Below are positions 34,901 through 44,284 of a stretch of 64,000 nt of DNA, piece after piece. Under the pieces are notes generated by a model. It was not told the origin of the DNA and did no database searches. It saw only the letters and a list, made by a program, of their open reading frames with translations. Made by a program: the position numbers and the translations under genes. Every line of letters begins with the position of its first letter. Positions within the stretch are counted from its first letter, which is position 1. Source of the DNA: Muricea muricata (Eukaryota > Cnidaria > Anthozoa > Malacalcyonacea > Plexauridae); the NCBI GenBank assembly GCA_963855995.1, contig OY979721.1, positions 3,472,001 to 3,536,000 of the forward strand. The letters run 5' to 3'.

Positions 34901-37900
34901 TCACCTGAATCTTTTTTACTTCCTTCCAATTCTGTCTTCAGCACATCCAAAGTATCTGTTAGTTCTTTAATCCTGATCAAAATATATTAACATAAGTGGT
35001 AGGACGAGGTAGTTTTAACTATAAACTTAGTAAACTTCCTGAACTGTGGCATTAACTGCACCTTCGATCTATTCATCATTAACTTTATTTATACTGGATA
35101 GCAATATTGATCCAGTGTTACAGCAGGAGGAAACCTGAACAAAACTAACTTTGATTTATATTGTATGGCTCTATCAGTTCTAAACTGTTCTCTCTAGAGG
35201 TTCAGTAAAGATCATTTCTCATTGATCCAGCGTTACTGCAGGTAGAAATTTAAACTAAACTAACTTTATTTATACTGGATAGCTCTATCAGTTCTAAACT
35301 GTTCTTCCTACGACGTCCAGTTCCTAAAAAATCATCTCTTATTAATGCAGTGTTACAACAGCAGGAAACAAGTGTGATAGTGTCACGAAGCTTGTCGTTA
35401 ACAGCTTCTTCCTACTTTGTTGTAGCAAACTAGAAGTAAGCTGTGCGAACACAACTTGTCCAATCTTGTGAACAAATTTGCAACTTACAGCTTTTTAACG
35501 TGTGTATACATTCATTAACCTCTATCAGTTCTAAAAAGTTGTGTCAATAGCGAGGGCATAGAGAGGCCATTCTCCTTTTATGTTACTGAGATGAAACTGT
35601 GATTACACAACCTAATCTAAGCTTTACATATTACCTGGCTTTGTGTGCATCGATTTCATTTGTTAACTGCAAGATGTTAGCTTGAAATGCTTCAGTTTTT
35701 AACACGTATTGCTGTTCTTCTTCCTTAAGCACTTGTTCCAGCTTAAGCTTTTCCTCTTGTAACTGAGCCAGTATGCGATCTTTTTCACACGTCTGAGACA
35801 TCAGCTTCTTGTTTTCGTCCTACAGGAAAGAAACGTTAGATAATCGTTAATCGCTGTGATATCGTTCTTTAGGAGAACTCCCACTTTTATGGCCTGGTAA
35901 TATGTGACTTTTAAACCCTGCATTCACACGATGTCGGTACGGGGCTGTGGTGAAATCGTCCGGTAGAAAATCATTACGCTTTCTAAATGTTCACACGATG
36001 CTGTCACGCTTTACTTCTTATTGTTAGCAGGGCTGCATAAAGTATTTTATTTTTTAGGACCACAAAGTCACTGAAAAAAGTTCCTGCAAGTAAATGATTA
36101 TGAACCGTTTCTCTTTAAGAATCTTATCACTGGTAAAAAGGATGTATAAGAAAGCGCAATGTGAAATACATGTCCAGTCATCTTCCAATGTTTTTATATA
36201 CATGTTTGCAAAAAGTGACCCTTTCCTTGATCATTTTCCTAGCTTCCTTGATAAGTTACCCCAATCATTCAAGTACGCGCTATTATAAGGAGATATTTTC
36301 ATTTGCTTTCTTTCTGTTACTTTTTTCTTTAAGATTCGGCAGTAGATTAATTCATCCTCCTTTTTTTCTTCTAACCTCAAAAATGTTTTGGTACCAATAG
36401 TTCTACGGTTCACCGTATAATGCAGCCCTGCCGACTACCGTTTACGGTTTCACATTTTTTCAGTGCGGTATCGTGTGATCTTACTTAATTTTTCTTACAT
36501 GTTATGAGAGGGTGGTAAAGGGTTTTTTCGTGAGCCGTGAATTGCCAATATTTGTTGTCGTGAAATGAGATTTGACGAATTTTTGTGTCGTGAAATGTGA
36601 TTTACATGCCTATTCCTGAGCCGTGATTGGCAGCTGGACGAGTAGGGAGAAGTGCTAAAGAACAAAGTGCAATGCATTGGTTACAACAATTTTACTAAAT
36701 GCATTTATTTTCTTCATTTTTTTCTACATATAGCCTAGTGTCTGTTTTTACAAAAATTCGTCCGAATTTGAGCTTTCAATGGTGCTTTTTCCTTTCTACA
36801 ACGTAAAAATAGGCTGACGAGTTAAGAAAGGCATTAAATTTACGCAGTTAAAAACGAGTTCATTAAATTTCGTGAAATTGGTAATTTTTTACCTGTGAAA
36901 TGTGAAATGGCTGTTTTTCCTCTCATGAAACGTGATCCGAACCCCCCCCCCCCCCCTTTAGCACCCTCTTTTGATGGTATAGTTGCAATTACTTTGTGTG
37001 TTGTACTAATATAATTTCTGGAGCCAGTTGTATAAGACTCTTAATCACTTTTTTAATCTCAGTTTTGTAGTTAAATAGTGATTAAGTACAAAATACGTTG
37101 TTCTGATTGGTTGACGTTTCAACTAATCATAGTTAATTTTTAATCACTTTTTATACAACTGGCCCCTGATGTTGAAAGAAAGTATGCCTAAAAATGGTTT
37201 CCGTTAGGTAATTCGTTGATTTTGTGCAGGGTGCATGTTAGCATAATCCGTAACTTGGGTGTCCGAACTTGGAATTTTGCTCAAGCCGCGCGACTTATGT
37301 TTTGCAGAAGATGAGCCCAACTTTCCGCTCCACGCTATTCATATTACTTTAGTGTGTTTTCTCCTTGTTCTACTCCATCTAGGACAGCTTTTCGAGCTTG
37401 AACCCTTTTTCCTTTGTGTTTATCTCCACATGCCTCAGACGGGCTAGAGCTATCTTCATCCAGATGACCTGCCCTCCAATATATTTACCTGAGTGTAAGT
37501 CAACATTTCATTGATACTTTTCAGATTGATATCTTGCGATGTAATGATGCTTTCTGACTTCTTTAGTTTATCTTTGAGTGTAGCTGTCAAGAAAACACAT
37601 TTGACTGTCAGAAAAAAGGAATGTACATTGTGGCAAATGTTGAAAGCAAGATCAGAGATCGTGAATCTAGACTACCTCTCAATGTTGTTTCGAATCCGTT
37701 CAATTTTTAAATCATTCGATTTTTTGCTGTTTAGGTTAAGTTTATGATACAAGTATGGGTACTCCAGTCATAAGCCTCGGATTCTTTCAAGATAGATCCA
37801 GGTTAGAACGAACTAACGCCGCTAACATTTACATCAGATGTCGGTTGTACGAAGGGCGAATAGTGTTACCCACCGGATTTTCTTCAAATTTTTTAAAGAT

Positions 37901-38871
37901 GCTTAGTAACTGGTAAAATGCATGTTGAGGTTCAGCATTTTCGAGTTAAGGTCACAATATCCCTGGTGTCCCTTTTGGTTTTGCTTTTCTGCGGCAGTTG
38001 AAAAAAATCACTATTTGGTGGATAGCACTGTAGAACCAGCCCCAGATCATTGCTATGCCGATTAATCTACCCACCGATTCTGGTTTTAATGTAGAAGTAC
38101 ATACAAGTATCACACTGGTAAGTGGTAACTTGGACGCAAAATTTTGTTGCAGAAACTGGTATGTCCTGTGGTATACAGGGTTATCAAAAAGAGGTAATCG
38201 ATCTTTGAAGTGCTTTAACAGGTTCGTTATTTAATATACAGAAATCATTCTTAAACTGTCGGAAAAGCCTGACTTTTAGCTTTCGATTGTCACCTTTTTT
38301 TTTAAATTTGAAGAAAAACTGAGCAAATACGAATCAAGTGGAAATAACCAATCGAAATCGCATAATTTCACCTCTGGCATCATTCAGGCAGCGAATAAGA
38401 AAAGAAAATGCCATTAATTATAGATCTGTCACAAGAAACAACCAAAATGAGTAATAATAGGCATTGATTTTACTACCTAAGATAAAATTTGTCAATTTTA
38501 ATTCCCAAATGGAATTAAATTTCCACAGGTTTTCAATAAATTTTAAACAGTAAAAAACTGCGATTTCCCCCAATTTTTATCTGATTCCTATTTGCTCAAT
38601 TTTTCTTCACATTTCCCAAAAATGTTGACAATAAAAGATAATGTAGAAGCCTGGCTATTTTGACTGTGAAAGAATGATTCCTGTAGATTAAAGAACAAAG
38701 GCGTCAGAGCATTCCAAAAGTTGATTACAATGAAAATGTTTAGTTAGCCACACTGTATTTACCTTCTTCATTCTTCGTCGCTTCTAGATGTTCACGATTT
38801 TCTCCTAAGTCTTTCACCAACGTCGATATCTTGAAGTCCTTATCCACCTTTTCTTTGCTTAAAACTTCAAT
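25929..38871 (-). CDS. SYCP1-like: SYCP1-like synaptonemal complex coiled-coil protein, 25 exons, N-terminus missing
   Basis: Exons in gene order: 38763-38871, 37489-37583, 35635-35819, 34905-34972, 34723-34784, 34094-34210, 33787-33891, 33407-33510, 33255-33297, 33066-33140, 32898-32968, 31995-32076, 31852-31914, 30978-31040, 30652-30714, 30394-30456, 29889-29951, 29271-29444, 28750-28833, 28080-28175, 27953-28024, 27609-27809, 26908-27078, 26732-26812, 25929-26057. All joins keep frame, giving 812 codons with no stop. Residues 1 to about 620 are continuous coiled coil rich in Glu and Lys. The tail is basic and Ser/Pro-rich (STPKTPRSILK, SKKRRVAF followed by an acidic Ser stretch) and ends DVDWFDNDAFFGFDG. 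SYCP1 forms the transverse filaments joining paired meiotic chromosomes. Size, exon number, long central coil and the KKRxxAF-acidic-Ser motif before a basic tail fit SYCP1 (about 1000 residues in vertebrates). No 5' exons appear up to the satellite, so about 150-200 residues are missing. Another long coiled-coil protein cannot be excluded. Confidence 0.7.
26295..26695. repeat. degenerate tandem repeat in last intron of the SYCP1-like gene
   Basis: About four copies, near 100-120 bp each, share GTTGACAAGCGAGAGTTTG and TTTTCTCAACTCTCATGTCC-type words. Copies are quite diverged. Confidence 0.65.
27140..27590. repeat. about 119-bp intronic tandem repeat
   Basis: The word GGATAGC (GGACAGC in the last copy) recurs at 27211, 27329, 27450 and 27568, giving spacings of 118, 121 and 118 bp. 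Each unit also carries ATCATCTCTTATTGATCCAG-like and GTTACTACAGGA-like words. The array fills the intron between exons 27609-27809 and 26908-27078. A related array lies at 35060-35375. Confidence 0.8.
29889..31914 (-). other. ladder of five 63-nt phase-0 exons in the SYCP1-like gene
   Basis: Exons 31852-31914, 30978-31040, 30652-30714, 30394-30456 and 29889-29951 are each exactly 63 nt, begin and end between codons, and encode 21 residues (three heptads). Their starts are alike: TKTL, NKTT, IKTL, NETL, NENL. They most likely arose by repeated duplication of one exon, each adding three coiled-coil heptads without changing the register. Any of them could be skipped without disturbing frame or coil. 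Confidence 0.85.
30118..30245. repeat. about 20-bp minisatellite-like repeat
   Basis: Variants of TTTCTACTAGTGGATTCCG recur about six times. Diverged, within an intron. Confidence 0.6.
35060..35375. repeat. second copy of the 119-bp intronic repeat family
   Basis: It shares TTTATTTATACTGGATAGC, CTCTATCAGTTCTAAACTGT and TCATTGATCCAGCGTTACTG with the array at 27140-27590, in the same orientation, 8 kb away in another intron of the same gene. About 2.5 units, the first one truncated. Confidence 0.75.
35925..36480. mobile_element. possible nested inverted-repeat element in an intron
   Basis: The outer pair CACACGATGTCGG (about 35926) and the inverse of GCGGTATCGTGTG (about 36464) enclose an inner pair AGCAGGGCTGCAT (36026) / ATGCAGCCCTGC (36420). 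The arms are short and diverged, so ends are uncertain. Short plus- and minus-strand frames inside have no recognisable content. Confidence 0.4.
36941..36957. repeat. poly-C tract
   Basis: An uninterrupted C run of about 16 in an intron, the third such tract in the window (others near 6410 and 20169). Length is likely unstable or an assembly weak spot. Confidence 0.7.
37020..37166. mobile_element. 147-bp MITE in an intron
   Basis: Left end GGAGCCAGTTGTATAA and the inverse of right end TTATACAACTGGCCCC form terminal inverted repeats, extended by CTTAATCAC / GTGATTAA inside. No coding content. The target duplication is not clear. Confidence 0.65.
38314..38612. mobile_element. inverted-repeat element of about 300 bp in an intron
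   Basis: GAAGAAAAACTGAGCAAATA (left arm, about 38318) is mirrored by TATTTGCTCAATTTTTCTTC (right arm, about 38588). Flanking bases also match. The interior is AT-rich and non-coding. Confidence 0.6.
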
Positions 38872-39445
38872 CTAGAGAAAATAACGGTATATTTACGAGA
38901 CCATCCGATTGCACAAGCGTTCAAAAAACAGTACATGCAAGTATGCTCCAGATTCATATAAACTGCTAATTGTTGATACATGGTAATTAAAAATTCGATA
39001 TAGAAGTTGAATAGACCAACTCGGCTAACGTTTGTTTATAGCATTGCTAACCAATTTCCCAACTTTGGATTATTCACATAGTTGGATATCATTGTTCTGG
39101 TTTGCGGAAGAGTACATTAGGACAAAAGTAACCAGGCATACGAATGATGGACACGAGTTATTCACTCGTGTCCATACTTCTAAATGCCCAGTTACTTTTG
39201 TTCTCCGTTACACGCTGCCGCAAGCAATGTTGTGAAATTATATAGGACTTCTGAAATAGGTATATAAAGTAAAACCTAATAATAGTCTTGTAATGTCGAC
39301 AGTGCGAGGCTGTTGGGCCTCTGGTGTTGGGCAGACGCGACACGCAAAAGTCTCGCACAGGCTCGCATATTGAAGTGGAGCTGACAAAAACCAGTTGCTG
39401 CAACAAGTTGAGACAAAGTTATTGCATTTTTTCTAGGATACTATA
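38872..39445. other. upstream of the first visible SYCP1-like exon; no exon found
   Basis: No stretch with an open minus-strand frame between acceptor and donor sites was found. It contains a 94-bp palindrome (39118-39211) and a more GC-rich patch at about 39298-39365. Confidence 0.4.
39118..39211. repeat. palindrome, about 94 bp
   Basis: ATGGACACGAGT and ACTCGTGTCCAT meet around a 5-base loop. The outer parts AGGACAAAAGTAACCAGGCAT and ATGCCCAGTTACTTTTGTTCT also pair. A small foldback. Confidence 0.75.
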
Positions 39446-40900
39446 ACAGCATGTTTCAAATTATTAAGCAAAATGGTATTTTTCAAATATTTTGAGATAT
39501 ATTTGCTTTTATGATGTACCAAATTATTCCGCATACAAACTATAAATTACATTGTAGTGACCAGAAACGCGATTTAAAAAGTGACGTTAACACACTGGAG
39601 TCTACAACTTAATAACAACAGGTTGAAAACAAATGCAAGCCTGATATACAACGTCCGTTCTCCCCTCATTTATTTACATTTGCTCCCTTGTTTAGCAAAA
39701 TGTCTACCAGACGACCATCGACAGATTTGGTGAGATTTTGAATGTCATCTGCTTCAATGCTCTCTGCTGCGTCACGGATCCCCTTCCACAGACCATCCTT
39801 TAACCTATAGTATCCTCTTTAATATGCTCCAAAGGTTTTCTATAGCGTTAAGGTCCGGGGATGATGCTGGCCACATCATCAACTTTTCATTATTGAAGCC
39901 GACCTTTTGTAGGTATGCAATTGTGAAACATGCAGCATGTGAGGCTGCATTATCTTGCATGAAAATGATCTTCCTTCAGAATGCTACTCGTTGTTTGCGA
40001 TACCATGGAATAAGGTTACGCTTCAGAAAGTCTGCGTATGTGGCAGAATTCATATTGACACCGTCTGGCACTCTAATGGACCTACTATCTGATTGCCTAT
40101 TATTCCAGCCCAAAACACAACACCACCACCGGCTTGTCGTCTTAATCTTCTTTGTTTTTGGGCACCATAAGCCAATCACCCTCTAGACCAACCATCCGGG
40201 CCATCAAGGGTTGCTCGACACTCGTCTGTAAAAAGAACCGTTTGAAAATCAGTCTTCATATAACGTTTAACCCATTCAATCCGTAGAAGTTTGTGTCTGT
40301 TGGTTAATGGCGGGCGAATGTTGGATTTAACAGCTTTGGCAACCGATTTGAGCATACGACATCGAGCTGTTCTGGGTATTCCCTGAATCCCAGCGTCCTC
40401 AAAAATTTGTTATCTTGTTGAATGCGGCTGCCTCGCCACTTCTCGTTTAATCGTGGATAGCTGCCGTCTTAATATGCTTCGAGATACACCTTTGTCGCTT
40501 CTTTTCCTCGCCTTGTTGCTCTTGTCAATGAATCGCTTGACAGTTCTGCGATCACGACAAAGTTCTTTAAAAATGTCGATTGATTTTTTACCCTGCGGAA
40601 GACGTTGAACTATGTTTTTCTTTTCCTCTTCTGTCAGATCTTTCTGCCTACCCATGTTTTGATCATTTCTACCACAACTTGTGCTATATGCATAATAACT
40701 TGGTACATCATAAAAACACATTTTTGCATAATACATCAGTAATGCTTTTTTGGTCAACAGATTTGAATAAAATCAATATATACATATATTACTGGCTAAC
40801 TTGTAATAAACAAACAGTGAAGTTTGATTTGTCTCTAACCAAATACGTTCAATGATATTTAAAAAATTCTATTTTGCTTAACAATTTGGTACATACTGCA
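39446..40900 (-). mobile_element. Tc1/mariner-type transposon, decayed
   Basis: Terminal inverted repeats of about 45 bp (CAAATTATTAAGCAAAATGG at the left, inverse of TATTTTGCTTAACAATTTGG at the right) are bordered by TA on both sides. The length of about 1.45 kb is normal for the superfamily. It sits between the first visible SYCP1-like exon and the satellite array. Confidence 0.8.
39666..40655 (-). pseudogene. Tc1-like transposase with frameshifts and stops
   Basis: Starts MGRQKDLTEEEKKNIVQRL, a helix-turn-helix DNA-binding region (KSIDIFKELCRDRRTVKRFI). The catalytic core has TDECRATLDG (first Asp), MQDNAASHAA (second Asp) and WPASSPDLNAIENLWSILK (third acidic position, Tc1-like Glu spacing). 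These blocks lie in different frames with stops between them, for instance a frame change near 40070. All three catalytic acids survive although the gene is dead. Confidence 0.8.
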
Positions 40901-41040
40901 TAATCAGTTTTTGTATCTGAGGATACAGATACACTCATACAAAGATGGTCACGTACACGCATATATTGACCATACTGCGCAAGAAGAACATCCTAGCCAG
41001 AAAAAAGTTCATCAGGAAATCAAGAACGAAATCAAAACTT
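40901..41040. other. short spacer before the satellite array
   Basis: Contains GTATCTGAGGATACAGATAC, a small palindrome near 40914. No coding frame seen. Confidence 0.3.
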
Positions 41041-41709
41041 TTAATCATAAAGACAGCGATTTTAACGATTTTAACTTTATTTAATTTAATCTAGCCATTT
41101 TTTTACTGTATCGCTATTTCAAGTTCGCAAATAGTCTCAGCAAGATCTGAACTGGACGATTTTTACACCCTCCAAAATTTACACTATATCCTGTACCACT
41201 TGACCACATAATGTAAATAATTCATTTTAACTAATTTTTTAACTTTCTTTTAAGCAAAAGATTTTGCAAATGATTTAATAACGAGATTTCAACCACACCA
41301 CGTTGTAATGTAACCTAAATTCTGTAAACCTAGACAAGTGATTTAAGCGTGATCACACAATCTAAATTATCGATTTTAACCAATTTTTTACATCCTTTTT
41401 TAAGACTTCAAAAATTGGTTGTGAAGGTTAGGGCTAAGGTGTCGTTAGGGTTAGGGCAAGGATTTCGCCTCATGCAAGAACGAGAGGCTTGAAATAATGA
41501 AAAAAAGACAGCGAAAGTCAAACTAATTCACACCAAAGCCTGTACCATTGGTCCATTCGTTTAATCGCGATTATGTAATGTAATGTAAATGATTTATTTT
41601 AACCACTCTTCAACTCCCATTTTACGGAGAAAATGACTCTACGGAGAATTGAACCGCACTAAGTGGCGATTTAAACCAAAGCCTTTACAACTGCTCCACT
41701 CGTTTACCA
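41041..41709 (-). repeat. degenerate edge monomers of the 147-bp satellite
   Basis: Four or so monomers are recognisable only by scattered words (TTTTAACCAATTTTTTAC, TTTTAAGCAAAAGATTTTGC, GATTTCAACCACACC). The one at about 41590-41715 is closest to a tRNA-derived unit: on the minus strand it reads GAGTGGAGCAGTTGTAAAGG then GTGCGGTTCAATTCTCCG. Strong decay at the array edge is normal for satellites. Confidence 0.7.
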
Positions 41710-43350
41710 CCTTAACCCCTGCACCATATGTTCATGCTTGAGTATTTGGCGTAAATTACTGACTTTAACCAATTTTTTTACTTCATTTTAAGCCAAACGT
41801 TTTACAATTGACCTTAGCGAGATTTGAACCACACGAAGCAGTAATTGGAACTAAAGCCTTAAACCTTGCACCATATGTTCATGCTTGAGTATATAGTGTA
41901 GATTATTGACTTTAACCAAATTTTTTACTTCATTTTAAGCAAAAAGTTTTACAATTGACTTCAGCGAGATTTGAACCACACGAAGCAGCAATTGAAACCA
42001 AAGCTTTAAACCTTGCACCATATGTTCATGCTTGAGCGTATAGTGTAGATTAATGACTTTAACCAATTTTTTTACTTCATTTTAAGCAAAAAGTTTTACA
42101 ATTGACTTCAGCGACATTTGAACCACACGAAGCAGTAATTGAAGCCAAAGCCTTAACCCCTGCACCATATGTTCATGCTTGAGCATGTGGTGTAGATTAT
42201 TGACTTTAACCAATTTTTTTACTTCATTTTAAGCAAAAAGTTTTACAATTGACTTTAGCGAGATTTGAACCACAAGAAGCAGTATTTGAAACCAAAGCCT
42301 TAAACCTTGCACCATATGTTCATGCTTGAGTACATACTGTAGATTATTGACTTTAACCAATTTTTTTTACTTCATTTTAAGCAAAAAGTTTTACAATTGA
42401 TTTCAGCGAGATTTAAACCACACGAAGCAGTAATTGAAACCAAAGCCTTATACCTTGCACCATATGTTCATGCTTGAGCGTATAGTGTAGATTAATGACT
42501 TTAACCAATTTTTTACTTTATTTTAAGCAAAAAGTTTTACAATTGACCTTAGCGAGATTTGAACCACACGAAGCAGTAATTGAAACCAAAGCTTTAAACC
42601 TTGCACCATATGTTCGTGCTTAATAATGTAGTGTAGATTATTGACTTTAACCAATTTTTTTACTTCATTTTAAGCAAAAAGTTTTACAATTGACTTCAGC
42701 GATAATTGAACCACACGAAGCAGTAACAGAAACCAAAGCCTTAACCCCTGCACCATATGTTCATTGTTCACGCTTGAGCATTTGGTGTAGATTATTGACT
42801 TTAACCAATTTTTTTACTTCATTTTAAGCAAAAAGTTTTACAATTGACCTTAGCGAAGTTTGAACCACATGAGGCAGTAATTGAAACCAAAGCCTTAACC
42901 GCTGCACCATATGTTCATGCTTGAGCATATAGTGTAGATTATTGACTTTAACCATTTTTTTTACTTCATTTTAAGCAAAACGTTTTACCTTCAGCGAGAT
43001 TTGAACCACATGAAACAGTAATTGAAACTAAAGCCTTAACCCCTGCACCATATGTCAATGCTTAAACATTTGGTGTAGATTATTGACTTTAACCAATTTT
43101 TTTACTTCATTTTAAGCAAAAAGTTTTACAATTGATCTCAGCGAGGTTTGAACCATACGAAGCAGTAATAGAAACCAAAGCCTTAAACCTTGCACCATAT
43201 GTTCATGCTTGAGTACAAAATGTAGATTATTGACTTTAACCAATTTTTTTTATTTCATTTTAAGCAAAAAGTTTTACAATTGATTTCAGGGAGATTTGAA
43301 CCACACGAATCAGCAATTGAAACCAAAGCCTTAACCCCTGCACCATATGT
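41710..43350 (-). repeat. satellite array, inverted arm (about 11 monomers of 147 bp)
   Basis: GCACCATATGTTCATGCTTG recurs at 147-bp spacing (for example 41721 and 41868). Relative to the right arm the monomers are inverted, so the tRNA-like boxes read on the minus strand, toward the SYCP1-like gene. Copies differ at many sites and lack the clear higher-order structure of the right arm. Confidence 0.95.
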
Positions 43351-43767
43351 TCGTGTGGTTCAAATTTCCCTGAAGTCAATTGCAAAACGTTTTGCTTAAA
43401 ATAAAGTAAAAAATTGGTTAAAGTCAATAATCTACACTATGTGCTCAAGCATGAACATATGGTGCAAGGTTTAAGACTTTGGTTTCAAATACTGCTTCGT
43501 GTGGTTCAAATCTCGCTGAGGTCAATTGTAAAACTTTTTGCTTAAAATGAAGTAAAAAAATTGGTTAAAGTCAATAATCTACACTACATACTCAAGCATG
43601 AACATGTGGTGCAGGGGTTAAGGCTTTGGTTTCAATTACTGCTTCGTGTGGTTCAAATCTCGCTGAAGTCAATTGTAAAACGTTTTGCTTAAAATGAAGT
43701 AAAAAATTGGTTAGAGTCAATAATCTACACCAAATGCTCAAGCATAAACATATGGTGCAGGGGTTAA

Positions 43768-44284
43768 AGGGAAATGGCAACAAAATTTTTTATCGTCTTA
43801 TTTGAAACAGACTCCAAAACAATATATAGAAGTCTATTACAGAATTTTTATATCTGCCTTATTTGGTTTGATATTTTGCCCTAAAATCTTTAGTTGTCCA
43901 CCATTCTGGATATTTGTAGATATGCATGATACGTCACAACTGGGGTCAAGCAATTTTTTTTCTTACGGCACAATGATTAATCTTCTCCGATAACCACACA
44001 CAAGGTAAGTGTTTCGGATTTCAGCAAGCGCTGAAAAAGTTTCACAAATATTTTATTTGTGGTAGGTATTTTGGAGAAGCTTTGAATGGCTTATCCCTGT
44101 TGTGACGTCACCAAAACATTGTTAATGAGGTGAAAAATTAGTCCAAGATGGCGGACAGTTCGATTATTTAGGTGAGAATATCGCCCGAAGTAAAACAGAT
44201 GTAAAAATTTTGCAATAGACTTCTACATACCATTTTAGAGTCTATTTCAAATGAGACAATAAAAATTTTTGTTGCCATTTTCCT
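43768..44284. mobile_element. 517-bp piggyBac-type MITE inside the satellite
   Basis: Ends AGGGAAATGGCAACAAAA and the inverse of TTTTTGTTGCCATTTTCCT extend into inverted repeats of about 85 bp. TTAA precedes (43764-43767) and follows (44285-44288), while uninterrupted monomers have a single GGGGTTAAGGC at that place, so the TTAA was duplicated on insertion. There is no transposase; a 63-codon frame inside is unrecognisable. Confidence 0.85.

Noticed and set aside
39824-40186. 120-codon plus-strand frame
   Set aside because: Shadow of the Tc1-like transposase catalytic region on the opposite strand.
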